This document shows positions 7,421 to 14,958 of a DNA stretch of 43,369 nt, in pieces. The position numbers and the translations under genes are program-made. Position 1 is the stretch's first letter. The number at the start of each line of letters is the position of its first letter. Below the pieces are notes generated by a model that did no database searches, was not told the origin of the DNA, and saw only the letters and a program-made list of their open reading frames with translations. Source of the DNA: Sulfuricurvum sp. (GTDB lineage: Bacteria; Campylobacterota; Campylobacteria; Campylobacterales; Sulfurimonadaceae). The stretch lies in the NCBI GenBank assembly GCA_030696775.1, contig JAUYRN010000013.1, forward strand, positions 1 to 43,369. The letters are read 5' to 3'.

Positions 7421-8117
7421 TCTCTGTCTTCTTATCCCCGTTTACAATAATCCTCAAACCATTGCACGTGTCGTGAGAGAGGTTTTAGCCTATAATGTTC
7501 CTATTATTGTTGTGGATGACGGTTCGGATATCGCTGTTGAAACATTGATAGACGGGAATAAAAATGTAACGGTTGTGTGCCATAATCAAAATCAAGGGAA
7601 AGGGGTTGCGCTTCGTACCGGTGCCTTGAAAGCCAAAGAGATGGGATTCAGCCATTGTTTGACGATGGATGGAGACGGACAACATTTTGCGCAGGATATT
7701 CCCAAATTTTTGGAGCTTTTTGAAGATGCATGCCGTGAAAATACAATGATTATCGGGGTACGTGATTTTGAGACGTGCAACCCTCCGAAATCTTCAGTTA
7801 TCGGACGACAGATCGGGAATTTTTGGGTTTGGGTTGAGAGCGGAGTATGGGTGAGTGATACCCAGACGGGATTTCGCCTTTATCCGGTAGAATTTTTGAG
7901 CTATCCTTCTTCGACAGTACGCTATGAGTTTGAAATCGAAAACTTGGTAAAATTCTTATGGTCAGGCGGCAAAGTGATGGAAGTGACAGTAAAAACACTT
8001 TATGATGAGACCCGTGTGACCCATTTCGATAAACTAAAAGACAATCTTCATATGATATTTTTACACGCCAAACTCGTTATTTTACGACTATTTTTACTCA
8101 AAGGAATACTAAAATGA
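7407..8117 (+). CDS. family 2 glycosyltransferase
   Basis: A 236-residue GT-A fold glycosyltransferase of family 2, dolichol-phosphate-mannose-synthase-like. Visible motifs are LLIPVYNNPQTIARV at the N-terminus, VVDDGSD (about 35-41) for the nucleotide, and MDGDGQH (87-93) with the DxD metal-binding motif. A QTGFRLYP segment near residues 153-160 is typical of the catalytic region. It has no membrane helices. The start used is a TTG at 7407 inside the end of the dehydratase gene. GT2 proteins, alone or fused to an acyltransferase, are common in aryl polyene loci, where they are thought to take part in linking the polyene to a carrier lipid or sugar. The acceptor is not deducible. Confidence 0.85.
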   Translation: MKSYSLCLLIPVYNNPQTIARVVREVLAYNVPIIVVDDGSDIAVETLIDGNKNVTVVCHNQNQGKGVALRTGALKAKEMGFSHCLTMDGDGQHFAQDIPKFLELFEDACRENTMIIGVRDFETCNPPKSSVIGRQIGNFWVWVESGVWVSDTQTGFRLYPVEFLSYPSSTVRYEFEIENLVKFLWSGGKVMEVTVKTLYDETRVTHFDKLKDNLHMIFLHAKLVILRLFLLKGILK

Positions 8118-8145
8118 ACACAAACACAATGGAGACACGACTCGC

Positions 8146-9666
8146 ATGACAGTAACAATCAATGATCAATTTATCCCTTTTGAAAATGTAGCAAACGCTT
8201 CGTCGGTGTTGCTTGATAGCAGTGTTCTTTTTAGAGATAGAATTCGTGCGGCGGAAGCATTGCTGATGAAAGAAATTAGCGACGGCAATCCGATTTATGG
8301 TGTAACCACAGGGTATGGCGATTCGGGGAAAAACTATTTAGTTTTGGAAGATGCCAAAACATTGCAAGTGAATTTGTACCGTTTTCATGGATGCGGCGTG
8401 GGAGAGATTCTTTCTGAAAAAGAGATTTTCAACATTGTTTTGGTTCGTTTGATTAGTATTTCCAAAGGCTTTTCAGGGGTGAGCGTAGAACTTTTGGAAG
8501 CCATGTTGAAATTTCTCGAATTGGGCATTTTACCGGCTATTCCTTCCAAAGGTTCTGTTGGGGCATCGGGGGATTTGACACCGCTTTCGTATATCGCGGC
8601 AGCTCTTGCCGGAGAGCGAGAAGTGATTTATCGCTCCCAGCTTAGATCGACTGCTGAGGTATTGCAAGAATGCGGGATTGAGCCGTATGTATTCAAGCCT
8701 AAAGAAGCGCTGGCAATTATGAACGGTACGTCGGTCATGGCAGGAATTTTAGTGGTTCAAATTGAAAACTTCGAGCGACTTCTTTTGGGATTAGAGAGTT
8801 TTTCTGCGGGATTATTTGAAGCGATGGAAGCGGATACTACTGCATTGGAACCGTTCGTTCATCAGGTTAAACCGTTCGAGGGGCAAATCAAATGTGCTTC
8901 GAATTTGAGAGAAAAGCTTACCGGTGCAACACTGGTACATACCCGCTTGACCCGTTATCAGAGCTTTTTTGACGCGGAACACCATAATATCCAAGACCGT
9001 TATTCCATCCGTTGTATTCCTCAGATTTTGGGTGTTGCGTGGGACAATCTTGCGTTGGCAAAAAAATGGGTTGAGACAGAGATTAATTCGGTAAGCGACA
9101 ACCCGTTGATTAACTGTGATGAACAAATCATCTATACCGGCTGTAATTTTTACGGTGGATACATGGCGCATTCAGCGGACACATTGAAAATTTGTTTGGC
9201 AAATATGGCGGATTTATTGGACAAACAGTTTGCCGTTTTGGTGGACGATAAGTTTAACCGTGGATTGGGTGAAAATCTTAAACTCTCTAAAGAACATTAT
9301 CACCATGGGTTTAAAGCGATGCAAATCACTTTGAGTTCACTCAGTGCCGATGTTATGATGCGAATGTTGCCATCAAGTGCATTTTCACGCTCTACAGAGT
9401 CGATGAATCAGGACAAGGTAAGTATGGGAACCACGGGCGCGTTGGGACTTAAAGGGGGGATTGATGAATTTGCATCAATGCTTGCCATTGCTATGTTGGG
9501 AATAGCGCAAGCGATGGATATTCGAGGCGTTGAGAAGTTTTCTCCGTTCGCACAAAGCTTGTATGCCAAAATCCGAGCTATATCAGCTCCTTTGATTGAA
9601 GATCGACGATTGGATGGGGACATTGTGACCCTTAAAGCCATGTTGCTTCGCGGAGAGTTGGTGTGA
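8146..9666 (+). CDS. aromatic amino acid ammonia-lyase (HAL/TAL/PAL family)
   Basis: A 506-residue enzyme of the histidine/tyrosine/phenylalanine ammonia-lyase family. The MIO cofactor forms from Ala140-Ser141-Gly142 (GSVGASGDLTPLSY). The catalytic loop YGVTTGYG has Tyr51, and NDNPL-type residues occur in SVSDNPLI. In flexirubin pathways a tyrosine ammonia-lyase makes 4-coumarate, the aryl starter, so this is the likely role. The substrate-selectivity pair, read from LQVNLYRFHGCGVG, is Phe80-His81. Histidine lyases have Ser-His, well-known tyrosine lyases His-Leu, and phenylalanine lyases Phe-Leu. This pair is mixed, so Phe, Tyr or His specificity cannot be called. The context, not the motif, argues against histidine. 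The gene overlaps the reductase gene by GTGA. Confidence 0.88.
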   Translation: MTVTINDQFIPFENVANASSVLLDSSVLFRDRIRAAEALLMKEISDGNPIYGVTTGYGDSGKNYLVLEDAKTLQVNLYRFHGCGVGEILSEKEIFNIVLVRLISISKGFSGVSVELLEAMLKFLELGILPAIPSKGSVGASGDLTPLSYIAAALAGEREVIYRSQLRSTAEVLQECGIEPYVFKPKEALAIMNGTSVMAGILVVQIENFERLLLGLESFSAGLFEAMEADTTALEPFVHQVKPFEGQIKCASNLREKLTGATLVHTRLTRYQSFFDAEHHNIQDRYSIRCIPQILGVAWDNLALAKKWVETEINSVSDNPLINCDEQIIYTGCNFYGGYMAHSADTLKICLANMADLLDKQFAVLVDDKFNRGLGENLKLSKEHYHHGFKAMQITLSSLSADVMMRMLPSSAFSRSTESMNQDKVSMGTTGALGLKGGIDEFASMLAIAMLGIAQAMDIRGVEKFSPFAQSLYAKIRAISAPLIEDRRLDGDIVTLKAMLLRGELV

Positions 9667-10355
9667 AGAAAGTTCTCATCACCGGTGGCACAGGTGCAAT
9701 CGGTGAAGCCACTGTGCGGATGTTTTCAGCCAATGGTTATTTTGTCTACATTCATTACAACAGCAATAAAGAAAAAGCCGATGCGTTGGTTACAGAGTTG
9801 GGTAATGCGCAAAGTGTCGGGTTTGATATTGCTTCAGGGGAGAGTGTTCGTGCTGCTTTGGAGGGAATATCGGTCGATGTATTGGTTAATAATGCCGGTA
9901 AAACGAAAGATAAACTTTTCTTTTGGATGGAAGATTCGGATTGGGATGATGTGATTCAAACCAATCTTACGGGAACGTATTATGTGACCAAAGCACTGCT
10001 TCCTGCAATGCAAAAGCAAAAATCGGGGGCTATTGTTAACGTCGCTTCCGTTGCCGGTGTGGTTGGGAATATCGGTCAAGCTAACTATGCTGCTTCAAAA
10101 GGGGGGATGATTGCGATGACAAAATCTCTTGCCCTTGAAGTGGCGCGCTATAAAATCCGTGCTAACTGTGTTGTTCCCGGATTTATTCACTCGGAGATGA
10201 CAGCCGGATTCAATGAAAAAGATTTTGAAAAAATGATTCCCATGAAGAGATTCGGAAACCCAGAGGAAGTAGCAGAAGTGATTTTCTTTCTTGCGGACAA
10301 GGCATCATATATGACGGCAGAAGTGGTCAATATTTCGGGCGGGATGGTACGATAA
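9663..10355 (+). CDS. 3-oxoacyl-ACP reductase (FabG-like, ApeQ-like)
   Basis: A 230-residue short-chain dehydrogenase that should reduce 3-oxoacyl-ACP with NADPH during chain extension. The cofactor motif TGGTGAIG starts at residue 7 and NNAG is at 76-79. The catalytic Ser129, Tyr142 and Lys146 are at exact FabG spacing (13 and 4), within ASVAGVVGNIGQANYAASKG. The C-terminal GGM is typical of FabG. It is the only ketoreductase in the locus, so it would have to serve every polyene cycle. GTG start overlapping the lyase stop. The next gene starts at the last base of its stop codon. Confidence 0.92.
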   Translation: MKKVLITGGTGAIGEATVRMFSANGYFVYIHYNSNKEKADALVTELGNAQSVGFDIASGESVRAALEGISVDVLVNNAGKTKDKLFFWMEDSDWDDVIQTNLTGTYYVTKALLPAMQKQKSGAIVNVASVAGVVGNIGQANYAASKGGMIAMTKSLALEVARYKIRANCVVPGFIHSEMTAGFNEKDFEKMIPMKRFGNPEEVAEVIFFLADKASYMTAEVVNISGGMVR

Positions 10356-11575
10356 TGAGAAGAGTTGTGATTACTGGGACAGGTTTTTATTCTCCAATCG
10401 GCGACAATATGGCAGATTTGCGCTCTTCATTGGAGCAAATGAAAAGCGGTATCCGTTTTATGAATGAATGGAGCGGTGTTAACGGGCTTGATGCTCGGAT
10501 TGCAGGTGTTGTTCCTGTAAGTGATTTTAGTGAAATTCCACGAGCTTATCGTCGTACTATGGATCGTGTAGCGATGATGTGTGCCCTTTCTCTCAAACGA
10601 GCGGTTGCCCAAAGTGGATTGGACGTAGCACAGATTAGTGCGCATAAAACAGGTATCTCGTTTGGGTCAGCGATGGGTGGCTTGGAAACATTGTTTGAAT
10701 ACGCTGAAGATGTTTCGCATAATAGTGGATTTGGACGTCAAAATGCGACGGCTTTTTTACGTTTTATGAGCCATACGGTAGCGGCAAATTTAGCAGTAAT
10801 GTTCGGCGTCATCGGACGTAATATTCCAACAAGTTCGGCATGTACCGCTTCTTCTCAGGCTATTGGTGCCGGATATGAATCGATTAAATACGGCATGAGT
10901 GATGTAATGCTTGTGGGTGGCGGTGAAGGATTGCACTACGTCGAAGCAGGGATTTTTGACAGTATGGGGGCAACCGCTATCGGGTTCAATGATAACGCCC
11001 AAGCTGCATCACGCCCGTTTGATATTTCACGCTCAGGACTTATTGTTTCAGAGGGCTCTGGGGCATTGGTACTCGAAGAGTATGAGTATGCCAAGGCGCG
11101 TGGAGCAGTGATTTTGGGAGAAATCGTAGGATATGCTACGGGATGTGACGGTAGTCATATCACATTACCCTCAGAACGCGGTATGGAGCAGGTGATGCGT
11201 GATGCGCTCGCCGATGCCAAGCTCAATCCTGAAGATATCGGTTACATCAATGCGCACGCAACCGCTACACCTAAAGGAGATATTTTCGAATCGATTGCAG
11301 TCCATCATGTTTTCGGGCATAATACTCCTATTAGCAGTATCAAAGGCTATACGGGTCATATGTTTGGCGGTGGCGGAGCGTTTGAGAGTATCGTCTCACT
11401 GATGGCACTTAATGAATCGTTTTTACCTGCCAATAAAAATTTAGAGACCATTGATCCGGCGTGTGCCCCTTTGGATTACATCCGTTCTCATCGAGAAACA
11501 AAGGTCAAGGCCGTTATGAATAATAATTTTGCATTCGGGGGAATCAATACCTCGATCATCATCAAAAAAATTTAA
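10355..11575 (+). CDS. beta-ketoacyl-ACP synthase (FabF-like, ApeR/ApeO-like)
   Basis: A 406-residue thiolase-fold condensing enzyme adding malonyl-ACP units. The Cys-His-His triad is complete: Cys163 in SSACTASSQAIG, His301 in INAHATATPKGD, His335 in KGYTGHMFGGGGA. Length and motifs match stand-alone ketosynthases of aryl polyene loci. Unlike the two other ketosynthases of the locus, it is followed by an ACP gene and not by a chain-length-factor-like partner, so it may act early, for example in initiating the chain. It directly follows the reductase gene. Confidence 0.92.
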   Translation: MRRVVITGTGFYSPIGDNMADLRSSLEQMKSGIRFMNEWSGVNGLDARIAGVVPVSDFSEIPRAYRRTMDRVAMMCALSLKRAVAQSGLDVAQISAHKTGISFGSAMGGLETLFEYAEDVSHNSGFGRQNATAFLRFMSHTVAANLAVMFGVIGRNIPTSSACTASSQAIGAGYESIKYGMSDVMLVGGGEGLHYVEAGIFDSMGATAIGFNDNAQAASRPFDISRSGLIVSEGSGALVLEEYEYAKARGAVILGEIVGYATGCDGSHITLPSERGMEQVMRDALADAKLNPEDIGYINAHATATPKGDIFESIAVHHVFGHNTPISSIKGYTGHMFGGGGAFESIVSLMALNESFLPANKNLETIDPACAPLDYIRSHRETKVKAVMNNNFAFGGINTSIIIKKI

Positions 11576-11587
11576 AAGGGAGACTGT

Positions 11588-11833
11588 ATGAGCAGTGAAG
11601 TATTTGAAAAAGTTCAAGAAATTATTGTAGAGCAGTTTGAAAAAGAGCCTTCAGAGATTTCAATGGATAAATCACTTGTAGAGGATTTAGGGCTGGACAG
11701 CTTGGATATGTTTGATCTTATCTGTGCCTTAGAAAAAGAATACGGGTTTCATTTTGAACGCGAAATGGGCTCATCGATAGCAACGGTGGGTGACATAGTA
11801 GGGCAATTGGAACGAAACATTAATAAAGCATGA
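11588..11833 (+). CDS. acyl carrier protein 1
   Basis: An 81-residue four-helix acyl carrier protein. The phosphopantetheine attachment serine is Ser38 in DLGLDSLDMFDL, the canonical motif. It is acidic and of normal length. AAAAGGGAG before the ATG is a strong ribosome-binding site. It is one of three ACPs in this locus and lies directly after a ketosynthase gene and before a membrane acyltransferase fusion. No phosphopantetheinyl transferase gene is present in the window, so a housekeeping or distant one must prime it. Confidence 0.95.
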   Translation: MSSEVFEKVQEIIVEQFEKEPSEISMDKSLVEDLGLDSLDMFDLICALEKEYGFHFEREMGSSIATVGDIVGQLERNINKA

Positions 11834-13074
11834 TTTTTACTCTGGGGTACATCCCCTTCGTGTTGATCGTATATCATTATTTTGGGGTATCGATTGCCGG
11901 ACTTTTACTGGCAGGAGCGGGCACTGCATTGGTCGCGTTATCGTGGATTACTCATCAACCGCTTAAAAATTTCGTCTCCCCTGTTATTGCGGCTGTACTT
12001 GGAATCGGGGCTTATTTTTCAGGAAGTTTTACCGCTCTTAAGCTTTACCCTTTGATTCTTTCTCTCCTTTTTTTGACCTATTTTATAGCTTCTGTTGTCA
12101 CAAAACGGTATCCGCTTATAGCGTGGGTAGAAAAGTTTAAAAAACGCTCTCTTAGCGAGCAAGAATATCATGACGTGATTGTTTCTCATTGGTTTTGGAT
12201 CGGTGTATTGGCGTTTAACAGTCTTATTCATCTTTATTTAGTGATGAACAGTGATACCGTATTTTGGGCTTTGTACTCTTTTGCGGGTTGGTATCTCTAT
12301 TTTGGTCTTGCGATGGTACTCCAGCTTAGTTTTGCTCATCGAGAACAAATTTTTCAATGGAGCAGGACAATTTGGGGATACGGACTTTTTGGTGGTGTGA
12401 TCGTGATGGGATTTATCCCTGCAATCGTGGGATATACCTATAATCGGCTAATGAAAAAACCAAAACCCCATATTTTCTTTCAGCGAGTGACTGCTGCAAT
12501 GTTTCGATTATTTTTCCGTGGAGCACCGGGTGTCGGAAAAATTGAAATCATTGGCAGTTCAAATTGTAATCCTAATGTTACCACGTTGTATGTCGCCAGT
12601 CACGAGTCGTGGCTCGATTACCCTCTGATGGGAGCGTACATTACCGATTTGTACCATTTGACCAATAAAAAAGATGCGTTTTCATGGAGTATCCGAGGGA
12701 TTGCAAAACTTTTAGGGGTGATTGATGGAGCGGGCAGCAATGCGCTTCATGCACTGTTGCAAAAACTGCGAGAGGGAAGTAATGTATTGATCTTTCCTGA
12801 GGGTTCACGTGAGACGCAAGCGGTATTGCTGCCGTTTAAAAAAGGAGCATTCTCGCTTTCGATTGAATCGGGAGTGGCGATCGTTCCCGTTATCATTTCG
12901 GGGACACGGTTTTTAGTTCCCAAAGGGGCGATTCATTGGCAAGATATAAAAAATAGTACGATTACCATACAATTTTTAGAGCCGATAACTCCCGCTCAGG
13001 GAGAGAGTGCTGAGGCATTAAAGAACAGAGTCTGGGATGTTATGAATGTGGCGCAAAAAAATCATAATGGTTAA
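11830..13074 (+). CDS. COG4648-like membrane domain fused to a PlsC-type acyltransferase
   Basis: A 414-residue protein with two parts. Residues 1 to about 200 are polytopic, with about six membrane helices. They resemble COG4648 membrane proteins of aryl polyene loci (YPLILSLLFLTYF near 73, VFWALYSFAGWYLYFGL near 144). Residues about 215-414 are a lysophospholipid-acyltransferase (PlsC-like) domain with the HX4D motif HESWLD (258-263), an IDGAGSNAL turn and FPEGSR (322-327). I infer transfer of the polyene acyl chain to a lipid or glycerol-type acceptor at the inner membrane. In the clusters I know, the two domains are separate proteins. The end overlaps the convergent minus-strand gene by 35 bases. 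The start overlaps the ACP stop by four bases. Confidence 0.78.
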   Translation: MIFTLGYIPFVLIVYHYFGVSIAGLLLAGAGTALVALSWITHQPLKNFVSPVIAAVLGIGAYFSGSFTALKLYPLILSLLFLTYFIASVVTKRYPLIAWVEKFKKRSLSEQEYHDVIVSHWFWIGVLAFNSLIHLYLVMNSDTVFWALYSFAGWYLYFGLAMVLQLSFAHREQIFQWSRTIWGYGLFGGVIVMGFIPAIVGYTYNRLMKKPKPHIFFQRVTAAMFRLFFRGAPGVGKIEIIGSSNCNPNVTTLYVASHESWLDYPLMGAYITDLYHLTNKKDAFSWSIRGIAKLLGVIDGAGSNALHALLQKLREGSNVLIFPEGSRETQAVLLPFKKGAFSLSIESGVAIVPVIISGTRFLVPKGAIHWQDIKNSTITIQFLEPITPAQGESAEALKNRVWDVMNVAQKNHNG

Positions 13075-13909
13075 ACCACTGATCGGGATGTGCTCTCACA
13101 ACTTTTTCTAAAATATCAGCATACTCTTGGGCAGCAAATGCAATCGCTTCTTCTTTGGGGAGTGTACGATCATAGGGTGTTAGCCAGTAATAATAGGCGT
13201 TGTAGTGATAGTCAGATTCTCGTAACGACAGAAGGGCAATAAGAGGAACTTTACGATTGTAGGCAACTTCAAATGGATTTTTATTCATAAGGATGTTTCT
13301 GCCCAAAAAAGTGACGCGTACGCTGCTGGATTGTGTCAAAAATCGATCTGCCATCATGGCAACAATCTCTCCGTTTTGAAACGCTTTTGCCACACGAATG
13401 GCAACGGCAATAGGTCCCTCTGAGAGATCAATGATTCTCATTGTATTAGCAGATTCACCTTCGATAAATTTTCCAAAACCTTGAATACTTTCTTTGATTA
13501 CCTCTTGCATAACAATATTAATGGGGACATTTCTCTCCGATGGGAGAAGTCCGCAGGTACTCCAATCTCCCACATGGGAAAAAAGAAATAATACTCCTTT
13601 GTTGGCATCCGTAAGATACGGTTTTTCATTTTGAGCACTTATGTGATAACGATTTGTAAATTGTTTACTTAAAAAGCGATCGGCAAAGACAAGAGCAAAC
13701 ATAAAGAGATGCCGATAATAAATAAGGTAATTGAATTTACCGGTACACAAAAGATAATATTCACGTAAATGTCGTTTAAGGGATGGGGTTGTGATAGAAA
13801 AATAGAAGACGACAAAAAAGAGGATAAAGCGTAATCCTTTATAACCTAAAAGGCGAAAAAAAAGATAGACGATAAAAAGACCAGCGCCATTACCTCGTTG
13901 TTTAATCAT
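13040..13909 (-). CDS. LpxL/HtrB-like acyltransferase with altered active-site motif
   Basis: A 289-residue protein of the lipid A lauroyl-acyltransferase-like family (COG4261-type), common in aryl polyene loci. An N-terminal hydrophobic segment lies at about 12-38. The family motif begins at LFLFSHVGDWSTCG. The expected H-x4-E/D would be His112 with the acid at 117, but position 117 is Ser. The only nearby acid is Asp115. Later conserved parts (MMADRFL, TFLGRN) are present. It is the only gene of the first block on the opposite strand and converges on the acyltransferase fusion with a 35-base overlap. It may be a low-activity enzyme, use another base, or be a specialised binder. Confidence 0.78.
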   Translation of the reverse strand: MIKQRGNGAGLFIVYLFFRLLGYKGLRFILFFVVFYFSITTPSLKRHLREYYLLCTGKFNYLIYYRHLFMFALVFADRFLSKQFTNRYHISAQNEKPYLTDANKGVLFLFSHVGDWSTCGLLPSERNVPINIVMQEVIKESIQGFGKFIEGESANTMRIIDLSEGPIAVAIRVAKAFQNGEIVAMMADRFLTQSSSVRVTFLGRNILMNKNPFEVAYNRKVPLIALLSLRESDYHYNAYYYWLTPYDRTLPKEEAIAFAAQEYADILEKVVRAHPDQWFNHYDFFAPHS

Positions 13910-13931
13910 CTTTAACCTTTAGTTTTTCGAG

Positions 13932-13937
13932 ATTATA
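13932..13937 (-). promoter_or_regulatory. -10 box for the minus-strand acyltransferase gene
   Basis: Read on the minus strand this is GCTATAAT, 22 bases before the ATG at 13909. It lies in an 84-base divergent spacer shared with the plus-strand ACP gene. Confidence 0.5.
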
Positions 13938-13960
13938 GCTTTTGGCGAGCTAAAATTGGA

Positions 13961-13966
13961 TAAAAT
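13961..13966 (+). promoter_or_regulatory. possible -10 box for the second gene block
   Basis: TAAAAT in GGATAAAATAAG, 27 bases before the ACP start at 13994, with AGGAAG as ribosome-binding site. A new promoter is needed here because the upstream gene is on the other strand. Confidence 0.4.
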
Positions 13967-13993
13967 AAGATTAATAAACATTAGGAAGTAATT

Positions 13994-14245
13994 ATGGTTG
14001 AATATACAACAGTAAAAGAACAATTAATCGAAGCATTAGGACTTGAAGATATGAGTGCGGATGAGATTGATGACGATGCCGCATTATTTGGTGAAGGGTT
14101 AGGTCTTGATTCTGTTGATGCAATCGAATTGGTGATTTATCTGGACAATCAATATGGGATTAAGATTGATAATGTGGGGCAATCCAAAGAAATTTTTGTC
14201 TCCATTCGTACGTTGACCGATTTTATTAATCAAAATAAAAAATAG
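13994..14245 (+). CDS. acyl carrier protein 2
   Basis: An 83-residue acyl carrier protein with the attachment serine at Ser40 in GLGLDSVDAIEL and a hydrophobic, otherwise normal four-helix body. It heads the second plus-strand block. The next gene, an ABC ATPase, starts with a GTG that shares the last base of its stop codon (TAGTG), so translation is tightly coupled. The link of an ACP with an ABC exporter suggests handling of a carrier-bound late intermediate, but that is inference. Confidence 0.93.
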   Translation: MVEYTTVKEQLIEALGLEDMSADEIDDDAALFGEGLGLDSVDAIELVIYLDNQYGIKIDNVGQSKEIFVSIRTLTDFINQNKK

Positions 14246-14958
14246 TGATTGTTGTTCGTACCGTTACCAAATATTTTGGTGAAAAAGCAGCTTTAAATGG
14301 GATTTCATTTTCCGTTCCACGAGGTTCAATTACTGGCTTGATAGGGCGTAACGGTGCAGGAAAAACAACACTGATGGGAATACTGTGCGGTCTTATACGT
14401 CCTGATGAAGGTTCAATACAAATCAGTGGTATCGAACTTTTTGATAATATGACGCTTGCTCGTGAAATGATTGGTTATGTACCGCAAAAAACGTCGCTGT
14501 ATCCTGAAATGACAGGGCGAGAGAACCTAATGTATTTTGGTCTAATTCGAGGTCTTGGCGGGAAAAAACTGACAGATTCTATTCATGAAGTCATGGTTGC
14601 AACCTCATTGGAAGAGGTTTTGGATAGACGTGTGTCTCATTACTCCGGCGGGATGCAAAAACGTCTTAACCTCGCTATTGGCTTATTGGGAAACCCTCCG
14701 CTGTTGTATTTGGATGAGCCTACGGTTGGGGTGGATCAGGAATCACGTGAGATTATTTTAGAAACACTGTTAAAAATGTCTCATGAGAGGGGCACGACTA
14801 TTTTGTATACGTCGCATTATCTGCAAGAGATTGAAAGAATTTGTGATAGATTGATTATTCTTGACGACGGAGTAGTTGTGGCAAATGATCTGTCAGCAAC
14901 TCTTTTGCGTGAGAGTGAAAGTTTAGAACAGTACCTCGAAGAGAATATTCAAAAATGA
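14245..14958 (+). CDS. ABC transporter ATP-binding protein
   Basis: A 237-residue ATPase subunit of an ABC-2-type exporter. Walker A is GRNGAGKT (34-41), the signature motif is YSGGMQ (133-138), Walker B is LLYLDEP (153-159), and the H-loop His is in YTSHYLQEIE. The sequence groups by eye with drug and antibiotic exporters of the CcmA/DrrA/YhhJ type and not with importers. It overlaps the permease gene by four bases. Such a pair is not part of the standard aryl polyene export set (LolA-like plus MMPL), which this locus also encodes. Confidence 0.93.
   Translation: MIVVRTVTKYFGEKAALNGISFSVPRGSITGLIGRNGAGKTTLMGILCGLIRPDEGSIQISGIELFDNMTLAREMIGYVPQKTSLYPEMTGRENLMYFGLIRGLGGKKLTDSIHEVMVATSLEEVLDRRVSHYSGGMQKRLNLAIGLLGNPPLLYLDEPTVGVDQESREIILETLLKMSHERGTTILYTSHYLQEIERICDRLIILDDGVVVANDLSATLLRESESLEQYLEENIQK

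Noticed and set aside
8146..9666. Catabolic histidine ammonia-lyase (HutH)
   Set aside because: No other hut gene is present, the gene is embedded between polyene biosynthesis genes, and the selectivity pair is not Ser-His.
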